This document shows, one piece after another, positions 1 through 9,776 of a stretch of DNA of 64,000 nt. Source of the DNA: Nonomuraea polychroma (lineage in GTDB: Bacteria; Actinomycetota; Actinomycetes; Streptosporangiales; Streptosporangiaceae); NCBI RefSeq assembly GCF_004011505.1, contig NZ_SAUN01000001.1, positions 8,831,501 to 8,895,500 of the forward strand. Reading direction: 5' to 3'. The first letter of the stretch is position 1. Each line of letters starts with the position of its first letter. A model generated the notes under the pieces. That model was not told where the DNA came from and made no database searches. It saw only the letters and a program-made list of their open reading frames with translations. Position numbers and translations under genes: made by a program.

Positions 1-220
1 GGTCGCGGACGGCGACCCGGATCCGCTCCACCACATCGGTGTTCACACACACGAGGTCTGCGACGATCAAGACGAATCGGTGCCCGCTGTCGGTGAAGGT
101 GACGGCGTGGACTTCCAGCGGATCGACAGTGCCGGTGATGCCCTCCGTCCGGTCGGCGTACCCACCCATGGCTTCCCCCACGACGACGTCGAGTCGCTCG
201 ACGCCATGCCCGGCCCTCAC
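1..220 (-). CDS. Neutral/alkaline ceramidase-like protein, N-terminal part (runs off window)
   Basis: Only the first 73 codons are inside the window; the gene continues past position 1. It opens with GTG (220-218), and GTGA overlaps the stop of the upstream sugar kinase, so the pair is probably translationally coupled. The visible protein contains GEAMGGYADRTEG, then VDPLEVHAVTF and FVLIVADLVCVN. This resembles the start of actinobacterial neutral/alkaline non-lysosomal ceramidase-like proteins (MxGY...T...DPL..RA......VVADL). These are usually hydrolases acting on lipids or sugar conjugates, but the catalytic region lies outside the window. Family assignment is inferred from this short stretch; the reading frame and coupling are seen directly. 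Confidence 0.6.
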   Translation of the reverse strand, partial: MRAGHGVERLDVVVGEAMGGYADRTEGITGTVDPLEVHAVTFTDSGHRFVLIVADLVCVNTDVVERIRVAVRD

Positions 221-1158
221 GCCTGGCCTCCCGCCCGGGTGTCGAGTCGCCGCAGCAGGCCACGGTACGGTTCTTCCGAGCGGAGCAAGATCAATCCACC
301 TTCCAGAGACGTGGCGAGCGGCGCGACCAGGTCCAACCCCCGGTCGGACAGGTTCGCGGCCACAGATGTGTGCAGGAGGTTGCCGGGAGCCAGGAGGCGT
401 CCGCTGGAGGAGACGCGCCGGCCGGCGTCCGGCAGGCGCGACACCGCCGCCGCGGCGGAGGCGGCGAGAGCCTCGGCCGCCTCGACGCAGATGCCGCGGG
501 CCACCGCGTCGTGTTCCGCCGCATCCATGACGGTACGCGCGAAGGCGGCCGTACGCGCGACCAACGCGGCGTCCCGGTAGAAGCGCTGCAGATCGGCCAG
601 ATCCGTGCCGCCCAGCTCCGCCAGGAGCCGGTCGGCCAGCTCGGTCGCCGGACCCACGCCGTCGTACGCCGCCGCGGCGGCGCGCAGTCCGGCCAGGCCG
701 ATGGCGTGGGCGCTGCCGCGGTCTCCGAGCAGCGGCCCCCAGCCGTCGATCTTGACGCTGCGCCCGGAGGCGCCGACCGCGAGAACGGTCGTTCCGGTGC
801 CCACACACAACACCGTGCCCGCGCCTCCCAAGGCCCCGGCGTGGGCGAGCAGACCGTCCTCCACCACGAGAACCGGGCACCCGAAGAACTCCTCGAGGAG
901 GGAGACGAGCCGGCGCCTCGCCGGCGGGTCACCGGGGACGCCGGTGAGGCCGGCCGCCACACCGGCCGGCTCCGCCGGCAGACGGACCGACGCGGCGGCG
1001 GCCCGGACGCTGCCGAGGATCCGGGCGACTCCATCCTCGCCCGGTTGGTACGACATGCCCGGCCCAACGCCGTACTGCCGGTGCTCGCCGGTGCTCACGA
1101 GCAGGCGAAGCTCGGACTTGCCGCCATCGACGCAGATGAAGGACTGGTGATCTGTCAT
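217..1158 (-). CDS. BadF/BadG/BcrA/BcrD-type ATPase, N-acetylglucosamine kinase-like sugar kinase
   Basis: Predicted cytoplasmic sugar kinase of 313 residues, near the usual length for the family. The phosphate-1 loop is VDGGKSELRLLV near the N terminus. VLCVGTGTTVLAV (about residues 114-126) gives the phosphate-2 loop, and WGPLLGDRGSAHAIG (about 139-153) is the WGxxLGDxGS signature of N-acetylglucosamine kinase relatives. It starts at ATG 1158-1156, overlapping the stop of a sugar-permease remnant by one base (TGATG), and ends overlapping the ceramidase-like gene. That places it in a carbohydrate import and breakdown operon. The exact sugar is not evident; N-acetylglucosamine is the family default, not a demonstrated substrate. 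Confidence 0.8.
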   Translation of the reverse strand: MTDHQSFICVDGGKSELRLLVSTGEHRQYGVGPGMSYQPGEDGVARILGSVRAAAASVRLPAEPAGVAAGLTGVPGDPPARRRLVSLLEEFFGCPVLVVEDGLLAHAGALGGAGTVLCVGTGTTVLAVGASGRSVKIDGWGPLLGDRGSAHAIGLAGLRAAAAAYDGVGPATELADRLLAELGGTDLADLQRFYRDAALVARTAAFARTVMDAAEHDAVARGICVEAAEALAASAAAAVSRLPDAGRRVSSSGRLLAPGNLLHTSVAANLSDRGLDLVAPLATSLEGGLILLRSEEPYRGLLRRLDTRAGGQA

Positions 1159-1270
1159 CAACGGGACATACCCGTCGTCAGTCCGGCGATGATCTGCTTG
1201 GTCGCGAACGCGAACACCAGGGCCAGGGGCACAACGGCGATCACCAGCCCGGCGACGGGCGTTGCGCGGT
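1158..1270 (-). pseudogene. C-terminal remnant of a carbohydrate ABC transporter permease (MalG-like)
   Basis: An open stretch on the minus strand reads ATPVAGLVIAVVPLALVFAF and then ATKQIIAGLTTGMSR before TGA (1160-1158). This is the typical last membrane helix and short tail of MalG-type sugar permeases. Everything upstream is gone: beyond about 1270 the sequence becomes an unrelated plus-strand exonuclease remnant. The stop still overlaps the ATG of the kinase, showing that the kinase once followed an ABC importer. No transport function can remain. The tail is short, so the subfamily is uncertain. Confidence 0.6.
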
Positions 1271-1293
1271 CGGTGGCGCGGCAGGCGACATCG

Positions 1294-1523
1294 TGATCAT
1301 CGTCGGGCGACTTCAACGCGCAGCCACATTACGGCAGGCCCAACAACTGGTACTCCAGCACGCTGAACACAGCCCACAACTGCGACAACACCGGGCCTTG
1401 GACGGGGACTCCCTCAGCATCTCCACATCCTGCACGGGAATCCCGGCCACCGAGAAGTCCCCCGAGGGGTCCTGCTCGGATCACCGTATTTTCTACGGGA
1501 CCGTCACCGTCACTGCCGGCTGA
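1294..1523 (+). pseudogene. Decayed endonuclease/exonuclease/phosphatase (EEP) family gene
   Basis: Two motifs of a secreted EEP-family nuclease survive in different frames. From about 1306 the frame gives GDFNAQPHYGRPNNWYSSTL followed by NTAHNCDNTGPW, holding the catalytic GDFN. From about 1420 another frame gives CTGIPATEKSPEG and CSDHRIFYGTVTVTAG before TGA, holding the catalytic SDH near the C terminus. The N-terminal half is absent and at least one frameshift or deletion separates the motifs. It abuts the truncated permease remnant, marking an old recombination or deletion junction. Confidence 0.6.
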
Positions 1524-1555
1524 TCACATCGTGGTCCCCCAGGATCTGTCCGGAT

Positions 1556-1596
1556 GCCGCCGATCCCTCGACCGGCCTGGTCGAGGGATCGGCGGC
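1556..1596. terminator. Perfect 18-bp hairpin, probably a bidirectional terminator
   Basis: Arms 1556-1573 and 1579-1596 are exact reverse complements (18 bp, starting GCCGCCGATCCC), with a 5-base loop. It lies between the plus-strand EEP remnant and a minus-strand remnant, where a bidirectional terminator for convergent genes would be expected. There is no strong T tract, as is common in high-GC actinobacteria. Confidence 0.75.
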
Positions 1597-1601
1597 CGCG
1601 G

Positions 1602-1770
1602 CTAGTGGTGCGGCACGTGGCCGAACATGAAGACGTTCGGCGCGCCGCTCCCGTCGTAGGGCGAACTCGATGGTCTCGTTGACGATGTGGCTGCCGAGCT
1701 GCTGCACCGTGTTGGCGATCTGGATGCCGGGATCGGCCTCGTCAGAGGCGGCGATGTGGCACGAGCGCCG
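1602..1770 (-). pseudogene. Frameshifted remnant of an unidentified gene
   Basis: Two minus-strand frames together look like one protein end. One reads CHIAASDEADPGIQIANTV and QQLGSHIVNETIEFA, then the sense shifts by one base into PYDGSGAPNVFMFGHVPHH and stops at TAG (1604-1602). The composition is protein-like and the two parts join naturally, so a single-base indel in a once intact C terminus is likely. I do not recognise the family. Confidence 0.35.
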
Positions 1771-1872
1771 TCGTGGACGGCTCCGGCTCGGGCGCGCGAC
1801 CGCACCCTCACCTGGCACAGGGCGGGCGAGCGTCCCCAGCACGTGCTCGCGGGCGGCTCGCGCAGCGTGCTG

Positions 1873-2868
1873 CTACGGCTGCGGTCGCATCTCACTCAGC
1901 ACCCGCATGGCATCCTTCTCGATGCGCGAAAGGTCGTGGAGGACGACGCCGGCCTGCTCGAGGTACGCCGCGTCGCCTCGCTCGCCGGCCTTCGCGATCA
2001 AAGTGGCCACGTCCGTCCACAGGGCGGCGGCCTCGGCGTACAGGCGGTGACCGGTGCGAAGGTCGTCATCGTCGATGAGCCCGGTGCACTCGCCGAGGAA
2101 GTCACGGTAAAGGGCACGGAACAGGGCGCCGCCGGTGCCGGCCTTCTCCATGAGGAGGGCGGCCTGCGGCAGGTCCCGCTCCGGCTGCTCCGTGCGGAGG
2201 AGCCACTTGGGCACCTGGCGGGCGGCTTTCTCGATGCCACGATGGCCCAGGTTCGCGATGGGCGCGGTGAGGAAGGCGTCGGCGCAGGCTTTGATCGCGG
2301 GGATGATCCGGCTCTGCCAGGAGGGCGGGTGCGCCGGCAGGGTGATGGAGAAGGAGCGGTTCCTGGCGGTCATCGGGCCGCGTTCGGCCCTCGCCATGGC
2401 CAGGGTGGTCCGGCTCGTACGCACGGCTCCACCCTGTTGCGCGGTGTCCACCAGGTAGGCATGGTGCTCGTCGTAGCCGTACATCGCGACGACATGGCCA
2501 CCGAAGTGCACCTTCGACTGGAAGTAGTCCAGGTGGTAGCAGTCGAGCTGGAGGCCGACCGGTCGTCCGGCATCGATGCGGGCGGACACGTTCTCCCACG
2601 CCTTGCGTGGTGAGGCGGTCTCCTCGACCAGCAGGTTCAGGCCCAGCCTGTTGGCCAGGTTCCTGGTGAGCTCGAAGGGCTTGACACGGCCTCCGAGGAA
2701 GGGGAACTCCATGCTCTTGGCGTCCCAATAGATGAAGGACAGGCCCGCGCCGAGTCCGAACAGCATGGGCTCGGACAGATCAAGCCCCTCATGCCGTAGC
2801 AGCACCCCGAGTGCCGTCGTCTCGCAGTGTTGCATGCCGCGAGCCTCGATCTCCTTCACGATGGTCAT
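1873..2868 (-). CDS. BtrH N-terminal / DUF4872 family protein
   Basis: A 331-residue cytoplasmic protein. The N terminus has the BtrH-type signature: QHCETTALGVLLRHEG, then LSEPMLFGLGAGLSFIYW. BtrH transfers a gamma-glutamylated acyl side chain from a carrier protein to butirosin. Most actinobacterial relatives, including those with a DUF4872-like C-terminal half as here, have no proven substrate. GGHVVAMYGYDEHHAYLVDT (about residues 123-142) is the papain-like second motif. Start ATG 2868 has a good ribosome site (GAGGAGAG). It stands alone between remnants and the fluoride operon, so context gives no substrate. Confidence 0.75.
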   Translation of the reverse strand: MTIVKEIEARGMQHCETTALGVLLRHEGLDLSEPMLFGLGAGLSFIYWDAKSMEFPFLGGRVKPFELTRNLANRLGLNLLVEETASPRKAWENVSARIDAGRPVGLQLDCYHLDYFQSKVHFGGHVVAMYGYDEHHAYLVDTAQQGGAVRTSRTTLAMARAERGPMTARNRSFSITLPAHPPSWQSRIIPAIKACADAFLTAPIANLGHRGIEKAARQVPKWLLRTEQPERDLPQAALLMEKAGTGGALFRALYRDFLGECTGLIDDDDLRTGHRLYAEAAALWTDVATLIAKAGERGDAAYLEQAGVVLHDLSRIEKDAMRVLSEMRPQP

Positions 2869-3014
2869 GCGTCGCTCTCCTCGATAGCCGGGCGATCAGC
2901 GGGTGCGGAGCCGCTGTCCGGGGCCGAACGCCGGAAGTAGCATGATGCCTCCCACGAGGGGAGAGTCCAGCGGTCGATCCCTGCCTCGCGGGGCCGGCTC
3001 GGCGAGCGCCGTCA

Positions 3015-3389
3015 TCATCCGATCAGGGCGCGCGCCAGCGCGAACCCGCATACGCCCGCACCCAGCGCCCCGGCCACGCTGGCCACCACATTCGCCACCG
3101 CGACGAAGCGGGCCCGGTCCTGGGCCAGCCGCAGCGTTTCGTAGCTGAAGGTGGAATACGTGGTCAGCGCCCCGCAGAACCCGACTCCGGCGCCGGTCAT
3201 CACCGCCGGATCAGCGGGCAGCGCGGCCAGGAAGCCCAGCAACGCCGATCCGGCCACGTTGACGGTGAACGTGCCCCACGGAAACAGTGTGTCGTGGCGG
3301 GCCTGGACGAGCCGGTCGGCGAGATAACGCAGCGGCGCGCCGACGGCCGCACCGAGCGCGACCAGCGCCACGGCAAGGGGCCCGGTCAT
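3015..3389 (-). CDS. crcB: Fluoride efflux channel CrcB/Fluc, second subunit
   Basis: A 124-residue membrane protein with about four helices, the usual Fluc size. It carries GAPLRYLADR near the N terminus, FPWGTFTVNVAGSALLGFL (the conserved GT..vN..G fold) and GFCGALTTYSTFSYE, matching the Fluc GfcGg.TTfStf motif. Fluc subunits form dual-topology dimers that let fluoride leave the cell. Its start overlaps the upstream DUF190 gene by 4 bases (ATGA), and it is the last gene of a three-gene unit with a second crcB, as in organisms with heterodimeric Fluc channels. Confidence 0.9.
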   Translation of the reverse strand: MTGPLAVALVALGAAVGAPLRYLADRLVQARHDTLFPWGTFTVNVAGSALLGFLAALPADPAVMTGAGVGFCGALTTYSTFSYETLRLAQDRARFVAVANVVASVAGALGAGVCGFALARALIG

Positions 3390-3751
3390 CGTTCCGCGTC
3401 CCGGGTGCTTCCGCTGCCGGTACGGCCGACATAGCGGATGACCTCGACCTCATCGAGAATGACGAGCCCTTCAGAGATCAGCTCGTCCAGCTGCGGCAGG
3501 AACGCCCTGATCCGCTCGGCCGCATCGACGATGACGATCGCCACCGGCAGGTCCTCCGACAGTGACAGGATGCGGGTGGTGTGGATGTGGTTGGAGGCGC
3601 CGTAGCCTTCCACGCCGCGAAACACGCTCGCACCGGCCAGCCCGGCCGCGTGCGCCCGGTGGACGATCTCGTGATACAGCGGCTTGTGGTGCCAGGTGTC
3701 GGTGTCGCCGACGAAGACGGTCAGCCGCAGCGCGGCTCCGGCCAGTTTCAT
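3386..3751 (-). CDS. DUF190 family protein in the fluoride operon
   Basis: A 121-residue small cytoplasmic protein of DUF190 (PF02641), with a ferredoxin/PII-like fold: ALRLTVFVGDTDTW, the central GASVFRGVEGYGASNHIHT, and LPVAIVIVDAAERIRAFLP. DUF190 proteins often sit beside crcB but their role is not settled; a regulatory or ligand-sensing role is inferred from the PII-like fold. Start ATG 3751 has GGAGAGG in front of it. It overlaps both neighbouring crcB genes by 4 bases, so the three proteins are made together. Confidence 0.85.
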   Translation of the reverse strand: MKLAGAALRLTVFVGDTDTWHHKPLYHEIVHRAHAAGLAGASVFRGVEGYGASNHIHTTRILSLSEDLPVAIVIVDAAERIRAFLPQLDELISEGLVILDEVEVIRYVGRTGSGSTRDAER

Positions 3752-4251
3752 GCCTGCCTCTCCGCTCTGTCGCGGCGGGCCAGAGTCCGCGTCCCGACCA
3801 GTCGGGTGGCCGCGCTGCCGACCCACACAGCAACCAACGCCAGCACCGGGGTGAGCACCAGGTACGCCAGCGCGGTACGCTCCGCGCCGGCGACCAGCAG
3901 CCGGCCGGTCTCCAGGACATAGGTGGAGAAGGTGGTGAAGCCACCCAGCACACCCACGCCCAGCAACGGCCGCACCCACCCGGGCGCCGACCAGAGCTCG
4001 GTGATGGCCACCATGAGCACCCCGATCAGCAGGCACCCGGAGACATTGATGGCCAGCGTCGTCCAGGGAAACAGCCCTGCCGGCTGCGGGAAGGCAACGC
4101 CCAGGCCGTAACGGGCCAGCGCGCCCGCCACGCCCCCGAGCGCGATCACGGCCAGCGTCGACCACGGCGCCCGGCGCAACTCGGCACGCTGCGCGGGCAC
4201 GCGCAGGTCGACGTCGGCATCGATGGGTCGCTCCGCCTCATGCTGGGACAT
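3748..4251 (-). CDS. crcB: Fluoride efflux channel CrcB/Fluc, first subunit
   Basis: A 167-residue protein, longer than usual because of a polar N-terminal extension of about 35 residues. The Fluc core follows: GGVAGALARYGLGVAFP, FPWTTLAINVSGCLLIGVLM and GVLGGFTTFSTYVLETGRLL. I take ATG 4251 (MSQHEAERP) as the start, because the ATG at 4272 has no better ribosome site and adds only seven residues. It should pair with the second CrcB of the operon. The extension is not typical of the family and may be a cytoplasmic tail. Confidence 0.87.
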   Translation of the reverse strand: MSQHEAERPIDADVDLRVPAQRAELRRAPWSTLAVIALGGVAGALARYGLGVAFPQPAGLFPWTTLAINVSGCLLIGVLMVAITELWSAPGWVRPLLGVGVLGGFTTFSTYVLETGRLLVAGAERTALAYLVLTPVLALVAVWVGSAATRLVGTRTLARRDRAERQA

Positions 4252-4396
4252 CTCCGATCCTCCTACCAGCACAATGTCACCTCTGGTAGGGACCGTTGGC
4301 GGCGGATGCCACGGTTACCCGCCGCCGGATCGGCAGCGAGGCGGTGGGCCCCACCACCGCGACCTCCCACTCCAGGGAGGCTCTTCTGCCACTATA
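4252..4396 (-). promoter_or_regulatory. Promoter and structured leader of the crcB-DUF190-crcB operon
   Basis: On the minus strand TATAGT (complement of 4391-4396) is a good -10 element; no convincing -35 is visible. The leader of about 135 bases has three potential hairpins: arms 4363-4368/4375-4380, 4341-4347/4354-4360 and an 8-bp GC stem 4298-4305/4319-4326. I could not fit it to the fluoride (crcB) riboswitch consensus. Beyond it, 4397-4586 holds nothing I can assign. Confidence 0.35.
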
Positions 4397-4586
4397 CCGA
4401 CCGCTTCGTCCTCTGAACGCTGGATGTGTCCGTCTGCCGCCGCGACAGCGATGTGCTCCCAGACGGCCGCCGGCCGGCGCCGACATCGCCGCACAGCAGC
4501 CCAAGGTGCGCACATCGACGCGGTCGAAGCCGGCGACGAGGTCATCACCATGGGCTGCTGCGGCGCGGAAGGGACGCAGGCCTCGG

Positions 4587-6977
<2,391 letters not shown>

Positions 6978-7188
6978 CGTGTCTCCATTTGTTACGTGGG
7001 CCGCCTTGGCGGTCTCCGTCGGCGTCGCCGGGGTTGATTTAACCAGTTTCAAGCGGTACGTCTGGTTTCCTCTTCGTCGGCGCGGTCCCGGCAACGGTGC
7101 TCTGCCTACCTGTTCGGCGTCAGACCAACCACCGGCCGTCACGCATCGGTGCGTGCGGCGAATGGGTGGCACTCATCCGTGACAGCCG

Positions 7189-7599
7189 CTAGCGCAGCTC
7201 TTGGATGCGGATCATGTTGCCCGCGGGATCGCGGACGGCGCAGTCGCGAACGCCGTACGGCTGTTCGGTCGGCTCCTGGACGACCTCGGCGCCGCCGGCC
7301 TGGAGCCGCTTGAAGGTGCCGTCGAGGTCGGCGGTGGCCAGGACGATGCCGGCATAGGTGCCCTTGGCCATCATCTCGACGATGGTGCGGCGCTCGTCGT
7401 CGGTGATGCCGGGGTCGGCGGCCGGCGGCTCCAGGACGATGGACGTGCCGGGCTGGCCGGCGGGGCCGACCGTGATCCAGCGCATCCCTTCGTATCCGAC
7501 GTCGTTGCGGACCTCGAAGCCCAGGGTGTCCCGATAGAAGGCCAGGGAGGCGTCCGGGTCGTCGTGCGGGAGGAAGCTCGCGTGAATGGTGATGTCCAT
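7189..7599 (-). CDS. VOC (glyoxalase/bleomycin resistance) family protein
   Basis: A 136-residue single-module vicinal-oxygen-chelate protein. The beta-alpha-beta-beta-beta pattern shows in ITIHASFLPHDDPDASLAFY, LGFEVRNDVGYEGMRWITV and, in the second half, LQAGGAEVVQEPTEQPYGVR and AVRDPAGNMIRIQEL. Members bind a metal and act on small substrates or sequester drugs; the substrate is unknown. Start ATG 7599 (MDITIHASF) is chosen over a longer frame because the fold begins there. An AraC regulator follows 10 bases upstream on the same strand, a very common pairing. Confidence 0.85.
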   Translation of the reverse strand: MDITIHASFLPHDDPDASLAFYRDTLGFEVRNDVGYEGMRWITVGPAGQPGTSIVLEPPAADPGITDDERRTIVEMMAKGTYAGIVLATADLDGTFKRLQAGGAEVVQEPTEQPYGVRDCAVRDPAGNMIRIQELR

Positions 7600-7609
7600 G
7601 GCGGTCACG

Positions 7610-8077
<468 letters not shown>

Positions 8078-8153
8078 TGACCTGCCAGTTCCTCCAAGGT
8101 GCTTTCGACGTCCTGCGGCTGGACGGCCCGTCCACGCTTGCCGGTGGCGGCGC

Positions 8154-9521
8154 CTACGTGCCTGTCGCGACCTCGGCGGCGAGCGCGGCCACGTCTACCC
8201 GGGCTCCGTCCGGGGCGATCAGGACTCGGCGCGCGAGCGGGTTCGCGTAGGCGTGGCCGCTCTCCCGCAGCTCGCGGTGGAGCACTGGGAACAGCGCACA
8301 CACGGCGGGATCCCGGTGGGGGCACAACCAGGCGCGGTGGTCCCAGGCGAGTTCGTCGGCTCGTCCGGCGCGGGCGACGTCCACCACGTCCTCGGATGTC
8401 GCGTCCTCCCGGCCGAGCAGGGCCGCGACGACGGCCAGCACGTCGGTGCGCTCCTGCTCCAGTACGCCGTCCCAGAGCCGGTCGGGCACCTCACGCAGTG
8501 GCACGCCCCGAGCGGCCGGACGAGCCAGCAGTTCGCGCATGAACGCCCTCGCCAGCCGCCTTTCGTCCTCCTCCGGGAGGCCTTCGGGCAGCACCGCTGA
8601 TCCGGCACTTCCTGCCCGCGTCCCGATCCCGTCGGCGGCGATCTTGGCGGCGACGTCGGTGGGGGTCTCGCCGGTCAGCGCGGCGATTCTCATGGGGGTG
8701 GAGCCCGGGCGGTCGTCCTCGGCGACGGAGCGGGCGAAGGCCGTCAGGAGACCGTCGTGGCGGCCCTTCCAGCGCCAGCCCGCGTACAGATCGGTCGGGA
8801 AGCCGTGCAACTCCGCCGCCGGGCCGCCGTACCGTACGGCGAACCACGTGAACGAGTTGCTGATCAGGGCGCCGCGGAGCAGAGCCGACGTGCTGGCCGG
8901 CACCCCGGCCACGCGGGCCGCCGCGGCGTCGGCGCTCCGGAACATGCCGATCAGGACGTCCTCGACCTCGGGAGGCACCGGCCGCCCCCGCGGCAGGTCC
9001 GTCATCCACCACGTGTGCAAGGCGTCAGTGAGCAGGGACCGGCGCAGGGCGAGCAGGGTGAGCTCGTACGCGACCACGGCTCGCAGCTCGTCGCGCCTCA
9101 TCTCCGTCAGGAACGGCAGGCCCAGCCGCAGTTCGTCCCTCCAGGGAGTGACCCGCACGGCCAGCGAGTCGGGACGCGCCCACGCGCACACGCGCCCCGG
9201 CCGGCGCAGTCCCAGCTCGGCGGCCACCTCGGCGATCAGCCGGTGCAGTTCCTCGTTCGCCAGCGGCAGCCGCGACTCGTCCGGGTCCGCCATCTGGAGC
9301 GCCGTGGCCACACCGGCCGCGACCAGGCCGGCGGCCACGGCGGGGAGGACAGCCGGGACGAGCAGAGCCATGACCGCCGCGACGGCGATCCCGGCCGCCG
9401 CCGGCACCAGCCACCGGCGCGCCCACTCCGGCACGAGCAACAACGGCCGCGCCCTCATCACCATCCAGAGCGCGCGCGACCGCGGAACGGAGGGATGCTC
9501 TTCCTCTGACCTGGAGCTCAC
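8154..9521 (-). CDS. M48-like membrane protein lacking the zinc-binding HExxH motif
   Basis: A 455-residue protein with two membrane helices near residues 35-75, then a cytoplasmic or surface domain arranged like an M48 (HtpX-type) peptidase: LPFLTEMRRDELRAVVAYEL, where family members have VLAHELgH. Here the segment is VVAYELTLLALRR, so the first histidine is Tyr and the second is missing; zinc catalysis is unlikely. The C-terminal part is rich in Arg and Glu and has no recognised domain. The comparison with M48 rests on the position and shape of this segment, so it is an inference. The gene stands alone, divergent from the secreted beta-helix gene. Confidence 0.55.
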   Translation of the reverse strand: MSSRSEEEHPSVPRSRALWMVMRARPLLLVPEWARRWLVPAAAGIAVAAVMALLVPAVLPAVAAGLVAAGVATALQMADPDESRLPLANEELHRLIAEVAAELGLRRPGRVCAWARPDSLAVRVTPWRDELRLGLPFLTEMRRDELRAVVAYELTLLALRRSLLTDALHTWWMTDLPRGRPVPPEVEDVLIGMFRSADAAAARVAGVPASTSALLRGALISNSFTWFAVRYGGPAAELHGFPTDLYAGWRWKGRHDGLLTAFARSVAEDDRPGSTPMRIAALTGETPTDVAAKIAADGIGTRAGSAGSAVLPEGLPEEDERRLARAFMRELLARPAARGVPLREVPDRLWDGVLEQERTDVLAVVAALLGREDATSEDVVDVARAGRADELAWDHRAWLCPHRDPAVCALFPVLHRELRESGHAYANPLARRVLIAPDGARVDVAALAAEVATGT

Positions 9522-9588
9522 GCGATCAAGCTAGGGAGCGTGGGACTGGCGGGCAAGAGGCACCTTCCGGCGGGCGTAGTCCGTGTAC

Positions 9589-9618
9589 TTGTGATCCGCC
9601 CGGTTCACGCGATAGAAA
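9589..9618 (+). promoter_or_regulatory. Candidate promoter of the secreted beta-helix gene
   Basis: TTGTGA (9589-9594) and TAGAAA (9613-9618) with an 18-base spacer form a plausible sigma-70-type promoter about 160 bases before the start codon. A LacI-type palindrome follows downstream. Confidence 0.35.
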
Positions 9619-9661
9619 CGTCCCACACATCTTTCCGGCCCTGATACGAGCGTTGCCCCGC

Positions 9662-9677
9662 GAGAGAGCGCTCTCTC
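9662..9677. promoter_or_regulatory. LacI-type operator, perfect 16-bp palindrome
   Basis: GAGAGAGCGCTCTCTC is an exact palindrome with the central CG typical of LacI-family operators in actinobacteria. It lies between the candidate promoter and the ribosome site of the secreted beta-helix protein, so sugar-dependent repression is likely. No LacI gene is adjacent; the only one in the window is 25 kb away and its neighbouring operator differs. Confidence 0.55.
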
Positions 9678-9776
9678 ATGATCCGGCGGTGTCCCACCGC
9701 CCGTCAAAGGATCTCATCCACCTCCGATGCCCCCAGTCCATGGAGCGCTGCACACGCAGCGGAAAGGACGAACCGT

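Noticed and set aside
4252..4396. Fluoride riboswitch before crcB
   Set aside because: I could not fit the conserved aptamer core by eye, so only a structured leader is reported.
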